Positions 54,615-64,000 of a stretch of DNA of 64,000 bases are shown here, piece by piece. The position numbers and the translations under genes are program-made. Below the pieces are notes generated by a model, which saw nothing but the letters and a program-made list of their open reading frames with translations, ran no database searches and was not told where the DNA came from. The stretch is from Tretioscincus oriximinensis (lineage: Eukaryota; Chordata; Lepidosauria; Squamata; Gymnophthalmidae), in assembly GCA_022410635.1 (NCBI GenBank), contig JAJVDF010000001.1:11691869-11755868 (forward strand), given 5' to 3'. Each line of letters starts with the position of its first letter. Within the stretch, counting starts at the first letter, position 1.

Positions 54615-56050
54615 TTTCTTCCATCTCTTTTCCCCACATTCCCTTCACCCCCAGCATATACATCTTGGTATATCTATAATCATAACTGGAAGTTTAATCT
54701 AATGTTATCTGTCTCTGTCTCTGTCTCTATCTATCTATTTTTGATTTTTGTTTTGTAGATTTTGTTCTAAATACATTCTCACTTATATCATTTTAAAAGC
54801 AAATGCTGAAAGGGCCATAAAGAGATGTACACCTGCATTTCAATGCAAAGAATATTGGAATTCTTTCATTCTTTCTGTGTATAACAGCAAATGGGAAGCC
54901 TCAGCTTTTTTCTTTTGTTGTATGGAACAGTGTTTTATTTCCTGTGAAGTGAAAGTGTGTGTGTTTATAGAAAAAGGAGGGGATTTGCCCCCCTCCAATA
55001 ATGAATGGATGAAGATGTGAGAATGTATTGGATTTGTCACGTCAGCTGCATTATCCCTCAGAACTCTAAATGAAGAATTCGACCACAGCGATCGTATTTG
55101 ACATTAGATGTTTCAATTTCTTCCAGACAGCCAGCAGTGTGTAGATTTCTAGCACTAGATTCAATAATATTAATAATAAATAACCAATCCTCTCCTCTCC
55201 TTGTTCTGTTTTCCCCTTCAAGCATTTTAAATCAGAATGACGCATTATTAAGATATGTTTTACATTTTTATTATTGCACATGGAAGAAAGGAATGGGAAC
55301 ATTTGCATAATTCATTTTTTTTGTTTCTTTTGAATTTCTGTTTATAAGAGGGTCCTTTACGAATTGCTTACTGCTGCACAACATAATATTTTCTTCCTTT
55401 TTGGGGTTGGTAAAACAATAGCATTCAAAGAATGCGCCAGAAAAGAAAAACTGAACTTAGTATTCATCACCTATTTTTATATATTTTATGTTATTCATCT
55501 TTGAAACTGCAGGTGAGAAAGTATTAATAGTAAGCAAATTTGTTTTTTTTTGTTGGTAATAGTACAGCAAGTAATTCCTGTGTAGACTAGAGATGAAAAT
55601 GGTATTTTTTGAGAGGCAATGTCTGCTCTCTTAAGTTGACTAGAAGAAGATGGAGAAGGAGAAAAGGAGGTGGTGGTGGTTGGTCCAGCATTGTTTTTCT
55701 GGACTCATGGTATAGAGGAGACATTATAATTCATACATCTCAGAAGATGAGATTTTCAACGTGGCTAGACTGGTTTAAGGAGATGCTTGGAAGGGTCCGA
55801 ACTTCTGTACATGATTCAGAACACTTCCTCCATTTTAGGGCACGCCATGTGTCGCTAGAATAGGCTTCCCTAGAGCTCAGAGGTCAAAAGGTTTAGTTCC
55901 TGGTAGTTGGAGTGCTTGTGAGCTTTGGAGTGCAGAGTGCCTGACCTGGAACAGGTCATCAAAGAGTAGATGTCTGTTCTCCAGGACAGTAAAACCTGGA
56001 TTAGTTTTAGATCTGCTTAAAGACATCTATAATTATCCTAAGACATTTTG
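54615..56050. other. No gene seen; short (TCTG/TCTA)n at 54708-54740
   Basis: AT-rich sequence with a small tetranucleotide run and several T-runs. The frames at 54748-55020 and 55609-55863 show no recognisable domain. Confidence 0.45.
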
Positions 56051-56055
56051 TTTCA

Positions 56056-56948
56056 GGGTTATAGTTAGGATGGATTAGGGAGATGGGTTGGAGTGACAGA
56101 ATTAGGGTTAGGGTTGGATAAGGGTTAGGAATTGGTTTGGGCTAGGATTTAGAGGAGGTATGGTTTCATGTAAGGGTTAGTGTTTAGGATTAATATTAGG
56201 ATTCGATTAGGATTAGAGTTTTTAGTTAGAATTAACTTCAGAGTTACGGTTAGGATAGGGTAATGCTAGGATTATGATAAGTTTAGGATAAAGTTAGGAT
56301 TAGGGTTAAGGCTAGGTTTAAGGATAGTGTTAACGAAAGAGATAGTGTTAGGTATAGGGTTAAGTTTATGTTAGGTTTAGAGTTAAAATTTAGGCTTATT
56401 GATAAGTTTAAAGTTAGGGTTAGAATTAGTTAAAGAATAGGGATAGGATTTGCTTAGTATTTGTTTAGGGTTAAGGTCAGTGTCAGTTTAGTGTTAGGAT
56501 TAGGGTTACATGTAACCTTAAGTTTAAGTAAAGGATTGGGGTTAGGGTCAGGTTAGATTTAGGGTAATAGTTTGGGTTAGGATAGGGTTGTTAGGATTAG
56601 GATTAAGTTTAATTTAAGGTTAGAGCAGCACAGGATAGAGTTTGATAGATTTAAAGGTGTAGCTAAGGCTTAGGGGATAGTGATAATGTTAGTAGGATAA
56701 ATGTTAAGATTATGGTTACTTTAGGGCTAAATTTAAGGCTATTTTAGATTTAGGGTTATGTTAAGCTAGGGTTAGAGCTAGGTTAGATTTAAAGTTGTGG
56801 TGAAGGTTTATGGTTTGGGTTAGGGTTTATTTAGGGTTAGGATTAATGTTACAGTGAAACTTTATGGTTAAGGATAGTGTTACATTTAGGGCTGAGGCTA
56901 AGGCTAGGGTTAGATTGAGTTTAGATTTCAGGTTGGGGTTAGGATTGC
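56056..56948 (+). repeat. Degenerate interstitial telomeric repeat (TTAGGG-like)
   Basis: About 0.9 kb dominated by TTAGGG, TTAGGAT, TTAGGTT and TTTAGGG variants, all in one orientation (G-rich strand is plus). The best-kept patches are near 56100-56130 and 56815-56850. The variants are heavily mixed, so the array is old or was built from degenerate units. It ends abruptly before 'ttgccacaatctcg'. Confidence 0.88.
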
Positions 56949-56954
56949 CACAAT

Positions 56955-57230
56955 CTCGTTCTCAAAAATTATGCAAGCTTTCAATTATATAAGAAACCTT
57001 TGCATAGAGGTAGACAACTTTCTGCAGCAGATGTGATGTATGGCCAATGGGGCCTGGGTCAGTCACTGGCAGAGAACAAGAAGTCTGTTGTGCGATCCAG
57101 AATAATTGCATTGCTTCTGAGTTTAGCTCAGGCCTGATGGAGTTTCCACTCTCACAATACATATAGTTGCTCATTTCTTATACCAAAACAGAATGGATTA
57201 GACAGGTGAGAATTCAGAAAAACATCATTG
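56955..57230. other. No recognisable feature
   Basis: Unique-looking sequence following the telomere-like tract. Confidence 0.45.
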
Positions 57231-57231
57231 C

Positions 57232-57300
57232 TTTTTTTGTATTTTCAGTCAGGGAATCCTTACTTTGGATTTATATCCACACAACAGAGAAACCCCCTAA
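57232..57300 (+). repeat. Short direct repeat, copy 1
   Basis: 'ttttcagtcagggaatcctt', 'actttggatttatatccac' and 'acaacagagaaaccccctaa' recur at 57660-57727 with only a few changes. Confidence 0.8.
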
Positions 57301-57659
57301 TATGAAATAGGATAGGAAATAAGAAAACAAGGAGATGACTATCCAAAGAGAAGCTATACATTGTGATGATTTTTTTTTCTGAAGAAAGCTGATGGCTGAT
57401 GATGGGATGCCTACTGTGCTAACGGCCATTTGTACATATACCAGGCTGGAACTCTTTTTAGTAAATCTGATTGCTGTAGCAATTTATCTCATAAGCAGGA
57501 TGGGTTGTGTTAAAAGTGGGATAATATGTGACATGATTAAGATGTAAAGTTGCTACTCCAGATAATGCAACAAAAGCCTTTGAGTTGCAATTTGCTCACC
57601 TTCCTGTCGATCAAATGCAGGCAGTGTTCCTCACTAGTAGCTTTTAAGGTTCAGTTTTT

Positions 57660-57727
57660 TTTTTATATTTTCAGGCAGGGAATCCTTACTTTGGATTTAG
57701 ATCCACACAACAGAGAAAACCCCTAAT
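57660..57727 (+). repeat. Short direct repeat, copy 2
   Basis: Second copy of the 65-70 bp unit at 57232. Both follow a T-run, so they may be the ends of two related retroposon copies or a local duplication. Confidence 0.8.
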
Positions 57728-57784
57728 GGTTCAGTTCACTGTAATATACCATGAATCTGGTTCAGAAAAGTCTTAGCAGACATC

Positions 57785-57880
57785 TGATATGGATTAGCAC
57801 TAGACCCTCTCATGCAGCTAATGTTGACTAGTGAGCTCCTTATACTGGGTTTGTAAAGTTATCCATAAAGGGTCAGAATG
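57785..57880 (+). repeat. Short repeat shared with 42819-42915
   Basis: See the antisense copy at 42819: 'ggattagcactagaccctc', 'gctaatgttgactagtgag' and 'tttgtaaagttatccataaa' occur in the same order. Confidence 0.5.
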
Positions 57881-58349
57881 CAAAGGGGAATGAAAAAGGA
57901 GACCCTTTATGCGAATAGACTCCCTGACAAGTGATCCCAGCTGAAAAGTGTTCTAATTCAGCCCTGAAGGGAATGTGAGTCTGGTCTGCAGAAACCAGTA
58001 ATGGTGAAAGTTTTCTGGCTGGGAAATCTTGTCCTGAAGCCCAAAAATCTTGGTCATTGAGGGTTTAGCTCTTGTGCAAAACACACGAGCAAATTTTTTA
58101 CATCAGGAGCGGGACTAGAAATGACATCACAGCCAGGCTTTTCATGTACAAATAGAAGAGATTCTCAGGCACCTCCCACCACTGATGCCAGCATCTCAAA
58201 ACACAGCTCTATTTATACAGTTTGATAGCCAGTCACAACACCCAGATTCCCCCCCCGCAACCTATGCAACAATATACAACATTTGCAAAAAGCCCAGTTT
58301 GCAAAAAACTGTCATCCTTCAACTATGTAGAGTCAGCACCATAACCATA

Positions 58350-58358
<9 letters not shown>

Positions 58359-58381
<23 letters not shown>

Positions 58382-58382
58382 T
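58359..58382 (+). repeat. (AC)n microsatellite
   Basis: Twelve AC units flanked by (AT)-rich variants. Confidence 0.95.
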
Positions 58383-58419
58383 ATGTATATATACCTTATA
58401 TCTGTATAACCTGATAGTT

Positions 58420-58656
58420 TATATTATTAGGAAAAGGAACCTGAGATGTTTATGCTTATGGTGATTCCTTGGCAATTGTCTAGTGACAGGCAGGACTCCT
58501 GAGATACCATTTGCAGGGAGTCATGGACAGGTGCATATTTTGCTTTCCTCTGTTCGGACTGGCCAGGTGGGCCTCTGTGTGAGACAGAATGCTGGACTAG
58601 ATTAGCTGTGGCCTTATCCAGTATGGCTTTTCTTATGTTCTTATGCTCTTATGTTG
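58420..58656 (+). mobile_element. CR1 LINE 3' end, sense, complete terminus
   Basis: 'gataccatttgcagggagtc', 'gcatattttgctttcctctg', 'gagacagaatgctggactag', then the terminus 'cttttcttatgttcttatg' with one more octamer. It is the sense equivalent of the 4.5-kb and 16-kb copies and shows the undamaged 3' octamer tail. Confidence 0.87.
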
Positions 58657-58659
58657 ATG

Positions 58660-60595
58660 CCACCTGATGTCACCAAGGCCATTCAGCTAGACTTTGTTGC
58701 CACATCTTTACATGCTTGGCATTACTGCATTTAAACTTGCCAGTCTGAAAGAACTAAGTCAGCTCTATTTTCCTTGATTTTTATATTTTATATTTAGCTT
58801 TTTTTTTTAGTAAGCCTTTATGCATTTTTGAAAGAAACATGTAAATAAAATGTATTAATAATACGAACCTGACAGGCTGCAATCTGAGATCTTTTTAAGT
58901 GGGGCCTGAGGCTTTTAGTATGCAAAGCAGACACACTGCAGTTGAGTAATGACTAATGGTTTGCTCAAAATATCTTCTGTGAGGTTTTGTGGTGGATGTT
59001 GTTAAACAAAATGATCCTTCTTTAATGAATGAGAAAAGAAAATGCATTTGAAAATTAGCAAAAGGGAGGGGAAAATTGGGGGATATTTCACATGTGTGAA
59101 GTGGTAGTACTGTTATGCTTTCTTTTCAAGTGAGGTGTCCAGGTGACCTGGAGAAGGAGGAGGAGAAGGAAGAGAAGGAGAGAAGAAGGAGAAGGTGAAG
59201 GAGAAGAAGAAGGAGGAGGAGGTTTACAAGCTACTTTTGTGATGGTACCTATTTTTCCACTGGGTTGGCTGAGGATAAGACCACAACTATGATTATCACA
59301 AAATGGGAGCTTTNATGGAAGTGGAAAAGAGGACTTTTCAGCAGGTGCTGCAGGCATTATGAACTGCATCATGCATGCATCTATGAACACTCCTTTTCCA
59401 CATCCGTTAAAGCCTAGCTACAACCTACCACTGCATTTGTGAACATGCTTTCATGCAGTAATAATGACCAAGTGCACACCACAACTTAAAAAATGCTACA
59501 ATAATATAATCTGGAATATAGTAATCTTGTGTTCTGTGCACACCAAACCTGTATATTCTGTGATCAATGCCCCAGTTCCGTAACATCACTCACTGATCTC
59601 GTCGCAGTGCAGTCCGAGAAATATTTTTTTGCTCGCAACAGCCAATAGAAACAACTGCTGTGTTCTCAATTGTTTTATCATCTCATGTCTAATTTGTGCA
59701 CACGGTCACAAGAATACAGGGGTTCTCTAGAATGATGCCTGAATATCTGAGCAATAGTTTATTCTGGAAAAAAAACATTTACTGCACGTTGACTACTGAA
59801 AAAACACTTCCTGATTGTGCTATGAACAAGGTAGAAATATGTGCACATAGTCAATCTCTATATAGTCTTTCCAGATGACAACAGGAAATTGGGCTCAAAT
59901 CCTACATTTACTTGCCACCTCTGTAGGTTGAAATTGTAGATAAAACTTACTTTGACTGGTGCTTGCTTCAATTACAGCAGCTAACTATACATGTAATGGC
60001 TCCCACTTCTGTTCCTACACTTGTACAGTGGATATTTTTTAACAGAAAGAATCCTGGGATCAAGTGCCAAACAGGTTAAGTAATATCACTGTGAACATCT
60101 CAATGATCTGTTTCCTGCATGATATTTTGTTTCTGTATCCCAGAACTATATTGGGATTGCCAGAGGTCCAGGACATGAATCAATTCCACTGTACAGTGCT
60201 CCAGTTAATCCCTTTTCATTGATCAGGCTACTTCAGACTCACTGGTTCAGGCAATGACTGGTTAAATGCAGAAAAGGCTCTTGTAGCTAAGCTATTAGAA
60301 TGTTCTCAAGCTTCTACATTCTGCTCTGATCTCACAAGACAGAATATCTCTGTAGGTCCTTACAGGTGACACCTGTTCAAGGGTTCTTACACCTACAAGA
60401 AATCTGAAGTCTTGGTGTGTTGGCGTGAGTTACATGAATTGTATGTTCTATCTCTAAGACATTGACAGTTGTTGGTAATGACGGATGCAGTATGAATAGC
60501 AAGGAAATAGGTATGGTGATTGTGAGTTGGGAAGGAAAGCAGAAGAGCAGCAACAGTAGTAGAAGAAGGGAATTATTCTTGGCTGCAGTAAGTTG
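58660..60595. other. No gene seen
   Basis: AT-rich DNA. 'gtgcacaccacaac' and 'ttgtgcacacggtcac' at 59472 and 59695 could be ends of a small inverted element, unproven. Confidence 0.4.
59151..59222 (+). repeat. (GAAGGA)n-like purine repeat
   Basis: About 70 bp of GAG/AAG units. The minus-strand 100-aa frame over it is P/S/L-rich because of this repeat and is not credible. Confidence 0.9.
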
Positions 60596-60599
60596 AATT

Positions 60600-60870
60600 C
60601 TGTATTCTAATCTTTCTGTGTTTTACATGCCTGGCTGCCTACTCCCCTCATATTCTATTTTGTCCTGTTGCAGTGGAGCAGGAGTCAACCAAGCATATAA
60701 AGTACAGAGAGTCAACAAATTACAGCATTCACTCTTCCTGTTCTGAACTAGGAGCAAGATTATTTCTGCCTTGGGAACTGTAAATGACAGAAAATATTCC
60801 AACCAATGGATGGGAATAGTTCTTAGCAACGGTTTCCTGAAGGTAAGTGTGAAAAAGCCTTTTAATATTT
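60600..60870 (+). repeat. Unclassified repeat family M, copy 6
   Basis: 'tctaatctttctgtgtttta', 'gaactaggagcaagattatt', 'tctgccttgggaactgtaaa' and 'ggtttcctgaaggtaagtg' fit the family order. The middle has an insertion relative to the other copies. Confidence 0.55.
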
Positions 60871-60874
60871 TTTA

Positions 60875-62090
60875 GTAAAACTTTTTCTCGGTGGATACGT
60901 TGTGGTCTAAAGCAAATTAAATGAAACAACTTTGCCTTCCCTGCAAATTAATGTCAATGATTTATCTTTCAACATNAATTTTTAAAAGGCAATTTATTTT
61001 CTCGTTTCTTGATTTTAAAAAAAGAAGCAAAACAAAAATGGCACAGAGCTAATTAAGAACCCAGCTACACCTCAGCTTTAATTCACCTTCANATCACTTT
61101 CAGAGTGAGTGAACACGTCAGCAGCATGACAAGCAGTTTCCTTCTAGATTAGATAACTCAGAGGATACACCTTTGTGTTAGATGATTGAGAATAAAATGG
61201 TTTATCAGATCTTGTGTTCCCTTGGTCAGAAAATAGATGAAAGGTGGATTATATTTAGGTGTAGCTGAATCTTTGGTCTTATCCATCATGTCTCTGTTAT
61301 AGTGTGTCATAATCAGGTAATTTCCTGTTTCATTGCCCCATTTGTCTCAAAAAGTCAAACCAAAAGTCATGTGACTAACTTCTATAGTCACATAACTGAT
61401 GTGTATCTATTATCTGTTAATAGAATTTGGATTTTTCACTTTGAGATGCCACCACATTCGATTGGCTATCGTTTTTGTTGCTTCAAAGCTGTTGCTCCCA
61501 TAAAATGGGTGTGTTATATTATTATTATTACTCCATCCCTCCACTTCTGAGGAATCCTCCTTGAGTTATCATTAATTTAATTCTGAAAAGATGACACTGG
61601 AGTGGTGGGAGGGGAATTCCCAGGTGAATAATAAGTGTTGGCTAGAAATTTAAATGCAATTTATAATTTGCCTCTACCTTATTTCATTCAAGTGCTGTTT
61701 TAATTTTGCTAAGAGGATGCTTTGGAAATGTATATAAATATGCTATTTCCTGGAGCAGAGGGGGCTAAATTCTCCTAAATTCTTTAGAACAAGAACATTC
61801 CCTCCCATATGCAGTCAACATTAAAAAGGTGTATGAATTATAGTTTGATTGTAAAAGATGGTTAATGGTGAAGGAGTACTATACTCTGGGCTCCCTTTGC
61901 CTTCATTTGGCAGTGTTTTAAGCTGGAGGGGCAATATGTGAGCACCTGAGCAAGGAGCCGCCTAGTGGCCATGATGCTGCTACCCACAACTAGAGGGGGG
62001 AAAACTGGAGTAGAAGCCCATGATTTCAGTACAGAGAGGTGAAGTACTGCAAGGCTATGCTGATGCTGAGACAGCACTGTTGACTGGATT
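60875..62090. other. No recognisable feature
   Basis: Unique-looking AT-rich sequence with two Ns. Confidence 0.45.
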
Positions 62091-62094
62091 GCTT

Positions 62095-62213
62095 CAAGGT
62101 AGGCTTAGATAAATTCACAGAAGACAGGTCTATCAATAGCTATTAGGATGGAAAAACAGGCAGTATTCCTGAAATACCATTTGCAGGGAGTCAAATGGTG
62201 AGGGTTTTTCCTT
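62095..62213 (+). mobile_element. CR1 LINE 3' region, sense, left half
   Basis: 'aggcttagataaattcacag', 'tatcaatagctattaggatg' and 'gaaataccatttgcaggg' are CR1 3' UTR blocks. It is interrupted at 62213 by the next feature and resumes at 62657. Confidence 0.82.
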
Positions 62214-62640
62214 TTTGATTGTTAGACTGACGATTAATTGATTTCATTTATCAAAATAAGTTACAAACAACCAAACATAAACACATACAACAACAAAACA
62301 AAATACAATATCCCTGCCCTATCCACCCTCTCATGGATACATAGATGGGACAAGATTGAGTCCACATAGTTAATTCAATTATAACATATCTCTGTGTAAA
62401 TAAAAACAAGACAGATTGTACTATAAAAAGATTTTGATAGGAAGAGCCATCCCCTGCATTCTTTTTTCTCTTACACAATCAAACCGAAGAAACACTATCA
62501 TATATTCAATCCATAAATCTTCTGTCCATTTAGTTTTGTCCTTCCACCCTCTAGCTAACACTGTATGTCCCACTCTAATACGTTGTCTAATTATATATAC
62601 GAGTGTCCCTATTGTTTATATTCAGATTATCTAGTTACAG
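62214..62640 (-). mobile_element. LINE-type (possibly L1-like) 3' fragment inserted in CR1
   Basis: A 427-bp insertion flanked by a perfect 16-bp duplication, GTGAGGGTTTTTCCTT, at 62198-62213 and 62641-62656. A duplication of this length and a T-run at the left edge fit target-primed insertion of a minus-strand LINE. The minus-strand sequence gives a short broken frame and a T/A-rich 3' end. The family is uncertain, and L1 is only a guess. Confidence 0.7.
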
Positions 62641-62656
62641 GTGAGGGTTTTTCCTT

Positions 62657-62745
62657 CATTTTGTTGGCCACTGTGTGAGACAGAATGCTAGATTAGATGA
62701 ACTATGACCAGATTTAGCAGAGCTCCTCTAACGTTCTTATAACAG
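62657..62745 (+). mobile_element. CR1 LINE 3' region, sense, right half
   Basis: 'ttttgttggccactgtgtga', 'gacagaatgctagattagat' and the end 'tctaacgttcttat' complete the CR1 copy that begins at 62095. Confidence 0.82.
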
Positions 62746-62749
62746 CTAT

Positions 62750-64000
62750 CATGGTCCAAATGAACCAAGCAAAAATTTACAATAGAAATAAAAGCACAAC
62801 TTGTACACTGAAAAGAAAAACTGGTCTATAAATGTGATTTTGTTTTNAAAAAAATCACTTTAGCATTGAAATTTCATTCGAAGGATTCTTAAATATCTTA
62901 TGCCTATTTTTCAAAAATACAAACATTTTGCAAAGAGTAAAAATATTAAGATACATTCTGTGTAGGTTATTAGATTGAAGGATTACAGTACTCCACAGCT
63001 GCCCGGCTTGCTGGCAAAAAAGCTACAGTGTGGGAACTCAGATTAATTTTATTCCCCAATGCCTGTTTCTGTATTCCAATTTGTTTTATATGTTTGTTTG
63101 TATAAGACACTTATATCTTGCCTTTTTACACATGTGCTCAAGGAAGGCCACAATGCATTTAATTTAAAAAATGCTTATAACAGAGATACATTAAAACCAA
63201 TCAAGTGTCAATAAAGCAGCATTTGAAACATGATTGTAAAATATCTTCACTACAATATAATAATCTGTCTGAAGCTCAGCTGCAAGTCCCAGTGATGTAG
63301 TATTGATGATCAAAAAATAAGGGGTTGTGGCTTGAAAGTCCTTTGGAGAAAACCTTTAAGGGTCACTTGGACTGAAAGGAGATCAAATCAGTGGATATTA
63401 AAGTAAATCGCTGTGAAAAAATGAAGACAAAAGGAGAAGAGGATAGCAGAGGCTGAGGTGGGTAGTATGGGGAGCAGTGGACATGAGCTTGAGACAGGTC
63501 TGGCATGATATAGTCCTTAGGGTCACAGGGCATCAAACAAAGAATAATGACTGAAACAGCAGCAGAAACTACCATGGTTCTTTGGAAAGAGTGACCAATG
63601 CACAGAGCAACTGTTCCCAAAGAATCCTCTACCAAATAATATGGATGTGTCTACTCATTGGCTAAGGTTCCTTCTCCCCTTCCTCGCTCCCTCTCCAGAT
63701 GTGTCAGTATGAGCAGACTTCTACAAATACACATGTTACCTATGTTCTTTTTAAGTCTCTAAGAAACTGTGTTTCTTTTCATTCTGCAAATTCATGGAAA
63801 GGAAACAGTCCTGATGTCGCTGTATCCCTGTAATGGGATTAAGACCCTTTATTCATTAGCTTTGGGGAATGGTGCTTCTGGTTGATTAGAGTGTGGCATC
63901 TGCAGTGAAATTCTTTGAGTAAGCAATATTTCATAGGGAAGAGTCATATGCTGTAGGGGTAGTAGACAACAAACAAGAGGACACCACAAGGCTGCTGGAA
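62750..64000. other. No recognisable feature
   Basis: 1.25 kb with no supported gene or repeat. One N is present near 62847. The 90-aa minus-strand frame at 63363-63635 has no recognisable domain. Confidence 0.45.

Noticed and set aside
56056..56948. A real chromosome end
   Set aside because: Repeats are degenerate and ordinary sequence continues on both sides for kilobases.

Overview
This is vertebrate nuclear DNA, most likely from a squamate reptile and possibly a gecko-like lizard (inference). The evidence is the repeat mix: many CR1 LINE 3' ends of the reptile/bird type, tRNA-headed SINEs with the tail typical of squamate SINEs, Penelope-like elements, Gypsy LTR elements, a Tc1/mariner relic and hAT-type MITEs. 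The sequence is AT-rich and littered with single-base Ns. I found no convincing exon of a host gene, no tRNA or rRNA gene, no CRISPR and no bacterial feature. The window reads as intergenic DNA or the inside of a very long intron.

Layout. 1-10 kb: CR1 fragments, a SINE, Penelope-like ends and two copies of an unclassified 280-bp repeat (family M), ending in a SINE pair. 10-16.3 kb: one solo LTR with perfect 5-bp target duplications, and an N-bounded block holding a second LTR, a polypurine tract and a decayed Gypsy pol. The pol domains run protease, integrase, RT, RNase H. 17.7-19.9 kb: a Penelope-like element with its GIY-YIG endonuclease end, plus a second truncated copy inside a 60-bp target duplication. 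20-27 kb: an LTR-like piece, CR1s, families M and N, and two more SINEs. 28-30 kb: a 187-bp foldback MITE with an exact 8-bp target duplication, a 159-bp inverted repeat and a dimeric tRNA-derived SINE. 31-45 kb: old CR1s, a Tc1-like transposase relic, another Penelope end, a SINE and small DNA-transposon relics. 46-54.6 kb: polypyrimidine tracts, nested CR1s, a second hAT-type MITE, and a solo LTR inserted into a CR1 copy. 56.05-56.95 kb: about 0.9 kb of degenerate TTAGGG interstitial telomere-like repeat. 58-64 kb: CR1s, one split by an LINE-like insertion with a 16-bp target duplication.

Nothing here forms an operon or pathway. The connections are insertion histories: LTR into CR1, LINE into CR1, CR1 into CR1, and Penelope into unique DNA. 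No wholly undescribed system was seen. The best leads are the non-canonical pol order of the Gypsy family, the Penelope copy with its long target duplication, the interstitial telomeric tract, and several small repeat families that may not be in libraries. Family assignments come from sequence recognition without database searches.
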